Numbered from the stretch's first letter, positions 32,852 to 45,575 are shown. The stretch is 64,000 nucleotides of DNA from Diadema setosum (GCA_033980235.1 CM067070.1:27866627-27930626); one strand, 5' to 3'. The notes: a model not told the origin generated them from the letters alone. Program-made: numbers and translations.

Positions 32852-35552
32852 CAACGGCGTAAATCCATACTGAGGAGTGGGGGGGATGATCGGCGATAGT
32901 CACCATCACCACGATTACAAGCCCATATACAACCGAACCGGCGCAGCCTTGAGGGGGACGGGGGGGGGGGGGGGGGGTGAGAGAAGCTTGGTAACCCCCC
33001 CCCCCCCCCCACACACACACACTTTACAGGGATCGGATGTCTCACTCTTTTGCATGAAATATAAAGTGGGAGGAGAGTGATATATTTCTGACAAACTGTT
33101 ACAAGCGAGCTTGAAACTGCGGTTTGTGACTGTATTTTGTCCGCTTTGGAAATTAAGGGGGAGCACCGGGTGAAACTGCCGGCAATTACTGACAGCAACA
33201 TCAAGAGAATGGCATAACAATTAAATGCGAGCGAGCGAAGCGAGCGAGCTTAAAAATTTTGACATTTTACAGTAAAAAAAAAAAAAAAAACCTGCCGTTT
33301 TGGGTTGTATTTTTTCGCTTTGGAAATTAAGGGCGGGGGGGGGGGGGGCACAGGGCGCAACTGCTGGCAGTTCGTACTGGCAGCAACATCAGGAGAATGG
33401 CATAACGATGAAATGCGAGCGAGCGAAGCGAGTGAGCTTGAAAATTTTGACATTTTACAGTCCCAAAACTGCCGTTTGTAGCTTTATTTTTAGCTTTGGA
33501 AATTAAGGGGGAGCACCGGGCTAAAACTGGTGGCAATTACTGGCAGCAACATCATGAGAATGGCATAATGATTAAATGCGAGTGTGCGAAGCGAGCGAGC
33601 TTGAAAATTTTGACATCTTACAGTTCCCCAAACTGCCATTTGTAGTTATATTTTTCGCTTTGGAAATTAAAGGGGACGCACCGGGCACAACTGCTGTCAA
33701 TCACTGGCAGCAACATCAGGAGAATGCCATAGCGATTAAATGCGAGCGAGCGGAGCAAGCGAGCCTTAAAATTTTGACATTTTGCAAACCCAGAAAATGT
33801 CGTTTGTAGCTGCATTTTTTCGCTTTGGAAATTAAGGGGAGGCACACCGGGCGAAAACTGCTGGCAATTACTGGCAGCAACATCAGGAGAATGGCATACT
33901 GATTAAGCGAGTGAGCGGAGCGAGCGAGCTTCAAAATTTTGACTTATTACAGTCCCAAAACTGCCGTTCGTAGCTTTATTTTTAGCTTTGGAAATTAAGG
34001 GGGGACACCGGGTGAAACTGCCGGCAATTACTGACAGCAACATCAAGAGAATGGCATAACAATAAAATGCGAGCGAGCGAAGCGAGCGAGCTTGAAAATT
34101 TTGGCATTTTACAGTAAAAAAAAAACTGCCGTTTTGGGCTGTATTTTTTCGCTTTGGAAATTTAGGGTGCGCACAGGGCGCAACTGCTGGCAGTTCGTAC
34201 TGGCAGCAACATCAGGAGAATGGCATAACGATTAAATGCGAGCGAGCGAAGCGAGTGAGCTTGAAAATTTTGACATTTTACAGTCCCAAAACTGCCGTTT
34301 GTAGCTTTATTTTTAGCTTTGGAAATTAAGGGGGAGCACCGGGCGAAAACTGGTGGCAATTACTGGCAGCAACATCATGAGAATGGCATAATGATTAAAT
34401 GCCAGTGTGCGAAGCGAGCGAGCTTGAAAATTTTGACATCTTACAGTCCCCCAAACTGCCATTTGTAGTTATATTATTCGCTTTGGAAATTAAAGGGGAC
34501 GCACCGGGCACAACTGCTGTCAATCACTGGCAGCAACATCAGGAGAATGCCATAGCGATTAAATGCGAGCGAGCGGAGCAAGCGAGCCTTAAAATTTTGA
34601 CATTTTGCAATCCCAGAAAATGTCGTTTGTAGCTGTATTTTTTCGCTTTGGAAATTACGGGGAGGCACACCGGGCGAAAACTGCTGGCAATTACTGGCAG
34701 CAACATCAGGAGAATGGCATAATGATTAAATCCGAGCGAGCGGAGCGAGCGAGCTTCAAAATTTCGACTTATTACAGTCCCAAAACTGCCGTTTGTAGCT
34801 TTATTTTTAGCTTTGGAAATTAAGGGGGAGCACCGGGCGAAAACTGCTGGCAATTTATGGCAGCAACATCATGAGAATGGCATAATGATTAAATGCGAGT
34901 GTGCGAAGCGAGCGAGCTTGAAAAATTTTGACATCTTACAGTCCCCAAAACTGCCATTTGTAGCTATATTTTTTGCTTTGGAGATTAGGGGGGGGGGGGG
35001 GGCGCACCGGGCACACTGCTGTCAATCACAACTGGTAGGAACATCAGGGGAATGGCTTAGCGCTTAAATGCGAGCGAGCGGAGCGAGCGAGCTTTAAAAT
35101 TTTAACATTTTTTACCCCAAAAACTGCCGTTTTTAGCTATATTTTTGCGATTTGGTTTGTCCCACTTTTATGGGGGAACCATCCCCCCCCCCCATCGACG
35201 CCTCTGCATATGAGGGAGCTTTTGTTAAGTGAAAGATATGCTGCACACTCTTTGACAAAATAGGGAAATATATGTCAATCTCAACAGTGTACTTATTGAA
35301 AGGGATCCAGTATAGCGGAGCTTTTGCATGTTTATGATTGCAATTCAACGATTTGGTGCATAGTTCTGGCGGTATTTGGACAATAATTCCATTAAGAAAG
35401 TTCGAAATCTGTCCTCATCTCGGAAATTGCTTGGGGGGTAAATGATTTGCCTGCCTAAACACTTTTGTAGGGGCGGGGCAAATGCCCTTTGCCCCCCCCC
35501 CCCCCCCCAGATATTTTCGACGCCCCTGATCTTCCCTGGGTATACCCATAGA
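32852..35552. repeat. Macrosatellite unit 1
   Basis: 2701 bp. Its G-run (about 32961-32977) and C-run (about 32995-33010) are longer than those in unit 2. Confidence 0.9.
33090..35130. repeat. 165-bp monomer block in unit 1 (12 monomers)
   Basis: The monomer core cagcaacatca recurs at about 33190, 33378, 33541, 33706, 33875, 34036, 34203, 34367, 34532, 34698 and 34862, with a variant at about 35040. Each monomer has a gcgagcgagcgaagcgagc block, aaattttgacatttta, ctgccgttt and gctttggaaattaa. Variants repeat in the same order after five monomers (33190-33875, then 34036-34698), showing a 5-mer higher-order unit of about 830 bp plus two extra monomers. Confidence 0.9.
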
Positions 35553-38239
35553 CAACGGCGTAAATCCATACTGAGGAGTGGGGGGGATGATCGGCGATAG
35601 TCACCATCACCACGATTACAAGCCTATATACAACCGAACCGGCGCAGCCTTGAGGGGGACGGGGGGGGGGGGGGGTGAGAGAAGCTTGGTAACCCCCCCC
35701 CCCCCACACACACACACTTTACAGGGATCGGATGTCTCACTCTTTTGCATGAAATATAAAGTGGGAGGAGAGTGATATATTTCTGACAAACTGTTACAAG
35801 CGAGCTTGAAACTGCGGTTTGTGACTGTATTTTGTCCGCTTTGGAAATTAAGGGGGAGCACCGGGTGAAACTGCCGGCAATTACTGACAGCAACATCAAG
35901 AGAATGGCATAACAATTAAATGCGAGCGAGCGAAGCGAGCGAGCTTAAAAATTTTGACATTTTACAGTAAAAAAAAAAAAAAAAACTGCCGTTTTGGGTT
36001 GTATTTTTTCGCTTTGGAAATTAAGGGCGGGGGGGGGGGGCACAGGGCGCAACTGCTGGCAGTTCGTACTGGCAGCAACATCAGGAGAATGGCATAACGA
36101 TGAAATGCGAGCGAGCGAAGCGAGTGAGCTTGAAAATTTTGACATTTTACAGTCCCAAAACTGCCGTTTGTAGCTTTATTTTTAGCTTTGGAAATTAAGG
36201 GGGAGCACCGGGCTAAAACTGGTGGCAATTACTGGCAGCAACATCATGAGAATGGCATAATGATTAAATGCGAGTGTGCGAAGCGAGCGAGCTTGAAAAT
36301 TTTGACATCTTACAGTTCCCCAAACTGCCATTTGTAGTTATATTTTTCGCTTTGGAAATTAAAGGGGACGCACCGGGCACAACTGCTGTCAATCACTGGC
36401 AGCAACATCAGGAGAATGCCATAGCGATTAAATGCGAGCGAGCGGAGCAAGCGAGCCTTAAAATTTTGACATTTTGCAAACCCAGAAAATGTCGTTTGTA
36501 GCTGCATTTTTTCGCTTTGGAAATTAAGGGGAGGCACACCGGGCGAAAACTGCTGGCAATTACTGGCAGCAACATCAGGAGAATGGCATACTGATTAAGC
36601 GAGTGAGCGGAGCGAGCGAGCTTCAAAATTTTGACTTATTACAGTCCCAAAACTGCCGTTCGTAGCTTTATTTTTAGCTTTGGAAATTAAGGGGGGACAC
36701 CGGGTGAAACTGCCGGCAATTACTGACAGCAACATCAAGAGAATGGCATAACAATAAAATGCGAGCGAGCGAAGCGAGCGAGCTTGAAAATTTTGGCATT
36801 TTACAGTAAAAAAAAAACTGCCGTTTTGGGCTGTATTTTTTCGCTTTGGAAATTTAGGGTGCGCACAGGGCGCAACTGCTGGCAGTTCGTACTGGCAGCA
36901 ACATCAGGAGAATGGCATAACGATTAAATGCGAGCGAGCGAAGCGAGTGAGCTTGAAAATTTTGACATTTTACAGTCCCAAAACTGCCGTTTGTAGCTTT
37001 ATTTTTAGCTTTGGAAATTAAGGGGGAGCACCGGGCGAAAACTGGTGGCAATTACTGGCAGCAACATCATGAGAATGGCATAATGATTAAATGCCAGTGT
37101 GCGAAGCGAGCGAGCTTGAAAATTTTGACATCTTACAGTCCCCCAAACTGCCATTTGTAGTTATATTATTCGCTTTGGAAATTAAAGGGGACGCACCGGG
37201 CACAACTGCTGTCAATCACTGGCAGCAACATCAGGAGAATGCCATAGCGATTAAATGCGAGCGAGCGGAGCAAGCGAGCCTTAAAATTTTGACATTTTGC
37301 AATCCCAGAAAATGTCGTTTGTAGCTGTATTTTTTCGCTTTGGAAATTACGGGGAGGCACACCGGGCGAAAACTGCTGGCAATTACTGGCAGCAACATCA
37401 GGAGAATGGCATAATGATTAAATCCGAGCGAGCGGAGCGAGCGAGCTTCAAAATTTCGACTTATTACAGTCCCAAAACTGCCGTTTGTAGCTTTATTTTT
37501 AGCTTTGGAAATTAAGGGGGAGCACCGGGCGAAAACTGCTGGCAATTTATGGCAGCAACATCATGAGAATGGCATAATGATTAAATGCGAGTGTGCGAAG
37601 CGAGCGAGCTTGAAAAATTTTGACATCTTACAGTCCCCAAAACTGCCATTTGTAGCTATATTTTTTGCTTTGGAGATTAGGGGGGGGGGGGCGCACCGGG
37701 CACACTGCTGTCAATCACAACTGGTAGGAACATCAGGGGAATGGCTTAGCGCTTAAATGCGAGCGAGCGGAGCGAGCGAGCTTTAAAATTTTAACATTTT
37801 TCACCCCAAAAACTGCCGTTTTTAGCTATATTTTTGCGATTTGGTTTGTCCCACTTTTATGGGGGAACCATCCCCCCCCCCCATCGACGCCTCTGCATAT
37901 GAGGGAGCTTTTGTTAAGTGAAAGATATGCTGCACACTCTTTGACAAAATAGGGAAATATATGTCAATCTCAACAGTGTACTTATTGAAAGGGATCCAGT
38001 ATAGCGGAGCTTTTGCATGTTTATGATTGCAATTCAACGATTTGGTGCATAGTTCTGGCGGTATTTGGACAATAATTCCATTAAGAAAGTTCGAAATCTG
38101 TCCTCATCTCGGAAATTGCTTGGGGGGTAAATGATTTGCCTGCCTAAACACTTTTGTAGGGGCGGGGCAAATGCCCTTTGCCCCCCCCCCCCCCCAGATA
38201 TTTTCGACGCCCCTGATCTTCCCTGGGTATACCCATAGA
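35553..38239. repeat. Macrosatellite unit 2
   Basis: 2687 bp; same 12-monomer order; shorter G/C runs. Confidence 0.9.
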
Positions 38240-40936
38240 CAACGGCGTAAATCCATACTGAGGAGTGGGGGGGATGATCGGCGATAGTCACCATCACCAC
38301 GATTACAAGCCCATATACAACCGAACCGGCGCAGCCTTGAGGGGGACGGGGGGGGGGGGGGGGGGGGTGAGAGAAGCTTGGTAACCCCCCCCCCCCCACA
38401 CACACACACACACTTTACAGGGATCGGATGTCTCACTCTTTTGCATGAAATATAAAGTGGGAGGAGAGTGATATATTTCTGACAAACTGTTACAAGCGAG
38501 CTTGAAACTGCGGTTTGTGACTGTATTTTGTCCGCTTTGGAAATTAAGGGGGAGCACCGGGTGAAACTGCCGGCAATTACTGACAGCAACATCAAGAGAA
38601 TGGCATAACAATTAAATGCGAGCGAGCGAAGCGAGCGAGCTTAAAAATTTTGACATTTTACAGTAAAAAAAAAAAAAAAAAAACTGCCGTTTTGGGTTGT
38701 ATTTTTTCGCTTTGGAAATTAAGGGCGGGGGGGGGGGGCACAGGGCGCAACTGCTGGCAGTTCGTACTGGCAGCAACATCAGGAGAATGGCATAACGATG
38801 AAATGCGAGCGAGCGAAGCGAGTGAGCTTGAAAATTTTGACATTTTACAGTCCCAAAACTGCCGTTTGTAGCTTTATTTTTAGCTTTGGAAATTAAGGGG
38901 GAGCACCGGGCTAAAACTGGTGGCAATTACTGGCAGCAACATCATGAGAATGGCATAATGATTAAATGCGAGTGTGCGAAGCGAGCGAGCTTGAAAATTT
39001 TGACATCTTACAGTTCCCCAAACTGCCATTTGTAGTTATATTTTTCGCTTTGGAAATTAAAGGGGACGCACCGGGCACAACTGCTGTCAATCACTGGCAG
39101 CAACATCAGGAGAATGCCATAGCGATTAAATGCGAGCGAGCGGAGCAAGCGAGCCTTAAAATTTTGACATTTTGCAAACCCAGAAAATGTCGTTTGTAGC
39201 TGCATTTTTTCGCTTTGGAAATTAAGGGGAGGCACACCGGGCGAAAACTGCTGGCAATTACTGGCAGCAACATCAGGAGAATGGCATACTGATTAAGCGA
39301 GTGAGCGGAGCGAGCGAGCTTCAAAATTTTGACTTATTACAGTCCCAAAACTGCCGTTCGTAGCTTTATTTTTAGCTTTGGAAATTAAGGGGGGACACCG
39401 GGTGAAACTGCCGGCAATTACTGACAGCAACATCAAGAGAATGGCATAACAATAAAATGCGAGCGAGCGAAGCGAGCGAGCTTGAAAATTTTGGCATTTT
39501 ACAGTAAAAAAAAAACTGCCGTTTTGGGCTGTATTTTTTCGCTTTGGAAATTTAGGGTGCGCACAGGGCGCAACTGCTGGCAGTTCGTACTGGCAGCAAC
39601 ATCAGGAGAATGGCATAACGATTAAATGCGAGCGAGCGAAGCGAGTGAGCTTGAAAATTTTGACATTTTACAGTCCCAAAACTGCCGTTTGTAGCTTTAT
39701 TTTTAGCTTTGGAAATTAAGGGGGAGCACCGGGCGAAAACTGGTGGCAATTACTGGCAGCAACATCATGAGAATGGCATAATGATTAAATGCCAGTGTGC
39801 GAAGCGAGCGAGCTTGAAAATTTTGACATCTTACAGTCCCCCAAACTGCCATTTGTAGTTATATTATTCGCTTTGGAAATTAAAGGGGACGCACCGGGCA
39901 CAACTGCTGTCAATCACTGGCAGCAACATCAGGAGAATGCCATAGCGATTAAATGCGAGCGAGCGGAGCAAGCGAGCCTTAAAATTTTGACATTTTGCAA
40001 TCCCAGAAAATGTCGTTTGTAGCTGTATTTTTTCGCTTTGGAAATTACGGGGAGGCACACCGGGCGAAAACTGCTGGCAATTACTGGCAGCAACATCAGG
40101 AGAATGGCATAATGATTAAATCCGAGCGAGCGGAGCGAGCGAGCTTCAAAATTTCGACTTATTACAGTCCCAAAACTGCCATTTGTAGCTTTATTTTTAG
40201 CTTTGGAAATTAAGGGGGAGCACCGGGCGAAAACTGCTGGCAATTTATGGCAGCAACATCATGAGAATGGCATAATGATTAAATGCGAGTGTGCGAAGCG
40301 AGCGAGCTTGAAAAATTTTGACATCTTACAGTCCCCAAAACTGCCATTTGTAGCTATATTTTTTGCTTTGGAGATTAGGGGGGGGGGGGGCGCACCGGGC
40401 ACACTGCTGTCAATCACAACTGGTAGGAACATCAGGGGAATGGCTTAGCGCTTAAATGCGAGCGAGCGGAGCGAGCGAGCTTTAAAATTTTAACATTTTC
40501 ACCCCAAAAACTACCGTTTTTAGCTATATTTTTGCGATTTGGTTTGTCCCACTTTTATGGGGGAACCATCCCCCCCCCCATCGACGCCTCTGCATATGAG
40601 GGAGCTTTTGTTAAGTGAAAGATATGCTGCACACTCTTTGACAAAATAGGGAAATATATGTCAATCTCAACAGTGTACTTATTGAAAGGGATCCAGTATA
40701 GCGGAGCTTTTGCATGTTTATGATTGCAATTCAACGATTTGGTGCATAGTTCTGGCGGTATTTGGACAATAATTCCATTAAGAAAGTTCGAAATCTGTCC
40801 TCATCTCGGAAATTGCTTGGGGGGTAAATGATTTGCCTGCCTAAACACTTTTGTAGGGGCGGGGCAAATGCCCTTTGCCCCCCCCCCCCCCCAGATATTT
40901 TCGACGCCCCTGATCTTCCCTGGGTATACCCATAGA
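38240..40936. repeat. Macrosatellite unit 3
   Basis: About 2697 bp. It has private changes near its end (ctgccatttg at about 40176, aactaccg at about 40510), so the outer unit is slightly more diverged. Confidence 0.9.
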
Positions 40937-41152
40937 TGTATCTTGACTGAATGATCAGTCACTGTCGTTCCTCATGAATGATTCAGGAAATGGAGGGGGT
41001 TCAATTATGGCAATATAGTTTTTTTTATTGTTTGTTTGTTTGTTTTCGTACATATTTTGCAGATGGTCCCAAGTTACTCTCGTCTTAGCATGTAGGCCTA
41101 CACTATTTGACGTTGTCAACGTCTGAGCCATACCTTACAGTGTATGTCCATG

Positions 41153-41200
41153 TCCGCGAGCGAGCGAAGCGAGCGAGCGCTTGAGAAAATTATGCATTCG
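41153..41200. repeat. Solitary GCGAGC monomer fragment
   Basis: A single cgcgagcgagcgaagcgagc block about 220 bp outside the array, followed by sequence unlike the monomer. It may be a relic of the array edge or a dispersed copy. Confidence 0.6.
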
Positions 41201-41327
41201 ATTTCCTACAAGATAGAATACTGTTCAGCTCTGTTACCTGTCTGAAGGCCGGCGTACAAACGTCATGCAATATGCCAAAATTGATACAATCACATTTCTG
41301 CTTCCTCCATTTTTTTTTCTTCAAAAT

Positions 41328-41412
41328 TCAGGGGGGGATGATTGTACAGGCCATCCCCCCCTCCTCCATTTCAGGGGGGGATATATCCCCCCCATCCCCC
41401 CCGGGATTTACG
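41328..41412. repeat. G/C-run repeat end with gggatttacgcc
   Basis: Alternating G- and C-runs with gatgat and atatatccccccc, ending gggatttacgcc. This is the inverse of the ggcgtaaatcc head of each macrosatellite unit, which also precedes G-runs. Probably a terminus of the same dispersed repeat family in reverse orientation. Confidence 0.55.
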
Positions 41413-42600
41413 CCCAGTACACACAATGAAGATGTTATGTGCCTGTCAAAATGAATCTGACATTGATACGAGTGTAGCAGATTTCGTTTTGTTGCCAATA
41501 GAGGGAGATTATGACAAATATTTCGGAGAAAATGATTTGAACATGAATTGAATGTTATGTAGGAGGAATGTTCGGCTAGTGTGCGGTTGTGCATTGAGAT
41601 AGGAGAGAGACACCCGGTGAACACTTGCTTGTGAGGTCGTGCTGGCGAGTGGTTGCCGAGGACGGGTTAAGATGCCAAGACCGGAGCCTGACCATCTTGG
41701 CGATAATTCAGCTGCGTCGCTTGGAGCATTCCCCGTGGACACCGCTTGCCGCACATTCTAAGAGGAAAAGGGACCGAGAAGCTGTAAATTTTGCAAACTT
41801 TGTTATTGCTTGATTTAGCACCCGCTAGGATTTTTTTTTTCTGATATGCCTAGAATAGAAGTAAAGAAATGTTGATATGAAAGAGTTGCAAGTACACTAC
41901 ACAATGTTCTCGAAAGTAGCTCGGTATGGTGATTTTTGTGCTCGTAATGCTCTGAAAAATGTTTAAGCCAGAAAGAGAACTGGTTTGACAATACGAACGT
42001 TGCTTGTTGTACACCAAAAGTGAAACCGTGTGAGCAGAAGAAATGGCAGTGAGGTTTTTATTCGTTGTGATAATTCTCATTTATGGTGTAATTACTCGGG
42101 TGTTCATTTTTTTAGTCCGATACTCACAATTATTACGATATTCGATAATTCGTTATATACATATATCGGTATATACGCATACATACGATACGCATTTTCG
42201 ATAAGTACGATACACATCAGGATCCACAAAGAGTGGATGTGACTTAATTTAGAAATTAATGTTAGCAGGTTACTGAGGAGAAAGTAAGTTGTGCATGCGG
42301 AATAAAGATTAGAAACAAAATATGTTCAGCGTAAAGTGCATGCATGTTGGGTTAGAAACGGAAGCTAGTAAGAAGGGATTGTGAATCGGAAAGATTTGTA
42401 CTTTTGGTAGAGTAATTCGCTAGCTGGATATTTAGTAACCGCCCCATACGTATTATAATTCTTCACACTGCAGAGGTAGCGCGTAGTTTCATGTGCGCTG
42501 CTAACACATTACTTATGCATTTTAATAAATTACAATTTATGGCAAAATGACCTGAAATATGTTTTCCTCTCCCAAAAGGAGACTACACTGAAGATCTTAA
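41413..42600. other. Intergenic, nothing recognised
   Basis: A GC-richer patch at about 41570-41780 gives overlapping frames on both strands (for example 41509-41754 minus) with no domain I know. The rest is AT-rich. Confidence 0.4.
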
Positions 42601-42605
42601 TATTA

Positions 42606-43168
42606 AAGGGAAGGTAAACCCAAAGAGCAATGTGGATTGAGTGAAAGCAGCAACATTAATAGAACACATCAGTGAAAGTTTGAGAAAAATCGGACAATCG
42701 ATGCAAAAGTTATGAATTTTTAAAGTTTTGGTGTTGGAACCGCTGGATGAGGAGACTACTAGGGGATATGACGTATTAGTGGACAACAATACAAAGAAAA
42801 TATAAGGGATATTCAACAAAAATTCACTTTTCTAGAATTATGAAAGAGCAGTGGACCAACCGCTTTCAGAAAGCAGGGGGAATAATGCTACCCTTAACAT
42901 ATGCCAATATCAAGTTGATGGAATTTGTAATTTTCATGAAAAAGGGATTTTTGTAGTACTTTCTTTATATTTTCTTGATGTTGTAGTCCACTCATACGTC
43001 ATAACCTCTAGTAGTCTCCTAATCCAGCGGTTCCAACACCAAAACTTTAAAAATTCATAACTTTTGCATCGATTGTCCGATTTTCTTCAAACTTTCACTG
43101 ATGTGTTCTACTAATGTTGCTGCTTTCACTCAATCCACATTGTTCTTGGGGTTTATCTTCCCTTTAAA
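42606..43168. mobile_element. Palindromic MITE with TTAA borders, copy 1
   Basis: Inverted termini of over 200 bp: left agggaaggtaaacccaaaga and gtggattgagtgaaagcagc; the right end is their inverse at about 42990-43168. TTAA flanks both ends (TTAA|AGGG at the left, CCCT|TTAA at the right), as in piggyBac-type targets. No transposase. A related copy lies at 44991-45575. Confidence 0.75.
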
Positions 43169-43455
43169 GCCTGGTTGTATCCGAATCCGAATACATAATT
43201 ACAAGGGTAGACCCAAGTGTAATACTAGGTGTTGAGGATTAGAAGTCACAGTTAGAGCTGTATTATGACAAGTGATTTGTTGCTATATTTTGTAGCCGTC
43301 CGTTATCCAGACACTCAGTATCCGGTATCCGGGACGTATCCACAGACGGATACTGTCCAGTCGACCAGTTGTCACACGCCCAGCTGTTGAGACAGGCAGA
43401 CACCCGCGAACTGGACAGCTACCCATAATTCCAGAACGTGTGTATCCGGCCACGC
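43169..43455. other. Intergenic with tatccgg-rich patch
   Basis: Contains several tatccgg/ccggata words (about 43310-43350) and no gene. Confidence 0.4.
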
Positions 43456-44033
43456 TGTGTTGCAACACTGTTAAACGGCGCCGCAACAGACTGCCAGGGA
43501 CAGGCATCAGCCACCCCGCGAGAACCGGCTATCCGACTCCAGTATCCGGCTTCCCCTGAAATGCAGTTATCAAGCGGGTACCCATATCGAGAAATTGCAT
43601 CAAATATGTAACTAGGGACTTTATTCATTGGCGGATCTCAATCGTAAAAACGCATGTGCTTAGGGATCCAATTAGAATACAGGAAGTTGTGAAGCGATTT
43701 GTTTTTGTTTTGCTTTTTTTTTTTTTTTTTTTTTTGTGTTGCAACACTGTTAAACGTGCTTTTTTTTTTTTGTGTTGCAACACTGTTAAACGGCGCCGCA
43801 ACAGACTGCCAGGGACAGGCATCAGCCACCCCGCGAGAACCGGCTATCCGACTCCAGTATCCGGCTTCCCCTGCAATGCAGTTATCAAGCGGGTACCCAT
43901 ATCGAGAAATTGCATCAAATATGTAACTAGGGACTTTATTCATTGGCGGATCTCAATCGTAAAAACGCATGTGCTTAGGGATCCAATTAGAATACAGGAA
44001 GTTGTGAAGCGATTTGTTTTTGTTTTGCTTTGT
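43456..44033 (-). repeat. Dimer repeat joined through T-runs
   Basis: A ~260-bp unit starting tgtgttgcaacactgttaaa occurs at 43456 and again at 43771 (spacing 315 bp). A third, 25-bp start of the unit lies at 43735. On the plus strand a 23-base T-run precedes the partial copy and a ~12-base T-run precedes the second full copy. Read on the minus strand, each unit ends in an A-run, as in reverse-transcribed sequence. The apparent Phe-rich frame at 43656-44168 comes from the T-runs. Confidence 0.8.
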
Positions 44034-44226
44034 TCTTCCCGAAAGAACACTTTCGATGAGTTAATAAAGGAGTCGAGAGACATGATTTTGATTTTCACAT
44101 TACATAATCATAATTCACATATTATACGAGCTCCTGAAATTATGACTGACAGGTCGTACACCGGATAGAGTTCGCGCAAGCGTAGGTTGGTTACTGGTTA
44201 AATGGTTTTAGATAAGGTGAACAAGG

Positions 44227-44400
44227 GTTGAATTCTTCGTTTTTTTTTTTTCCAACGCATAAACAGAATATCATGTAAGTTATTAGACAACTATGGCCCT
44301 ACTTCGGAGTACTGAGTCTGCTTGTAGTGATATCATTCTAATGTCCATCTTTGAAGTCGATTTATGACATTATTATACTTCCAATGCTTACAGGGACAGT
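44227..44400. repeat. Diverged copy of gene 3' flank, part 1
   Basis: Resembles 21634-21790 (gggttgaattct, gtctttgaagatgatt-like words, cttccaatgctt). The second part is at 45765-45840; the intervening 1.36 kb is a minisatellite and a MITE. Confidence 0.45.
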
Positions 44401-44404
44401 GTAC

Positions 44405-44715
44405 ATAGGGTGCCAGGTAAAAATGTCACAGGTGAAAATGTCAGATGTGTAAAAATGTAACAGGTAATAAAGATGTAAGAATTAAAAATGTCAGAGGTAT
44501 ACGTCAAAGGTAAAAATGTTTTGGTTAAAAAATGTCGCAGATAAAAATATCACGTGTCGAAATGACTGCAATAACATAACGCCAGAGGTGAACATGTCAG
44601 AATCAATACAATGTCACAGGTAAAGGCATCATAGGTAAAAAGACCGGAGGTAAAATGTGTTAGAGGAAATATACTTGACAAATGTTAGAGGTTATAAGGT
44701 CAGAGGTATACATAA
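44405..44715 (+). repeat. Degenerate ~15-17-bp minisatellite
   Basis: Repeating aggtaaaaatgtcaca-like words with many substitutions and indels. Non-coding. Confidence 0.75.
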
Positions 44716-44990
44716 AAGTTGTATATATTAGATATTAAGAAAGACAGCTATCAAGAAATCAACAACTGATCGTATTTAGTTGAAATGAATTCGCATTGTT
44801 TTGCAGTGCATAATGGTTGTAGATGCACTTTGAAGACGACAAGTGTATTGTTCCTATATACCAAGCATCATTCATGTCTGCCATGTATAATTTTGCCTTC
44901 TCGTCTCCCTTTTATGTGTTTTTTTTTTTGTTTAACCTGTTTTTCGGTGTTTCAATTTTTCCCATCATAAGCAGAAAGATATCAACGATT

Positions 44991-45575
44991 TAAAAGAAAC
45001 CTAAAAGGAAAAAAAGAAAGAAAAAAAAAGAAATGTGGATTGAGTGAAAACAGCAACATTAGTAGAGCACATCAGTAAACGTTTGAGGAAATCGTACAGT
45101 CGATGCAAGTTTTGGTGTTGGAACCACAGGATAAGGAGACTACGTGAGTTTATAACATCATGTGTGGACAACAATATCATGAAAATATAAAGAAAAAAAT
45201 ATGCTTTCAATTTTCTATCGTAGTGAAAGAGCACTTCACTAACCGTTTTCAGAAATCAGGGGGAATAATTACTACCCTTAACAATCGCCCGTATCAAGTT
45301 GGTGGAATGTTTAATTTTCATGAAAAATTATTTTTTTTTTGCGGAATTCCCTTTATATCTTCTTTAAATTGTTGTCCACACATGACGTCGTGAACTGTAG
45401 AAATTTCCTTGTCCTGTCCTAACAAACCAACACTTTAAAAATTAATAACGTTTGCATCGATTGTCCGATTTTCCTGATTTTTTCTGTGTACCGACTTTTC
45501 ACTGATGTGTCCTGTACTAATGTTCCTGCTTTCACTCAATCCACGTTGCTCGTGGGTTTTGGTTTCCTTTAAAGA
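44991..45575. mobile_element. Palindromic MITE, copy 2 (decayed)
   Basis: Related to 42606-43168: gtggattgagtgaaaacagc on the left and its inverse on the right, with the same central agggggaataat block. The outermost ends are more diverged (an A/G-rich left tip). Roughly TTAA borders. Confidence 0.65.

Larger units (their letters stand above)
32852..40936. repeat. Macrosatellite: three ~2.69-kb units
   Basis: Three direct units start at caacggcgtaaatcc (32852, 35553, 38240); the array ends at about 40936. The units are nearly identical, differing mainly in homopolymer length and a few bases. Each has a head (32852-33090 type, with G- and C-runs), a block of 12 monomers of about 165 bp, and a non-monomer tail of about 410 bp. 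Frames across it are repeat artefacts. Confidence 0.95.

Noticed and set aside
38034..38595. 125-163-aa Gly/Pro-rich frames in the macrosatellite
   Set aside because: They arise from G- and C-runs and CA repeats, shift with homopolymer length between units, and show no domain.
43656..44168. 170-aa frame with a Phe-rich hydrophobic stretch
   Set aside because: The hydrophobic stretch is the T-run between repeat copies; it is not a membrane segment.
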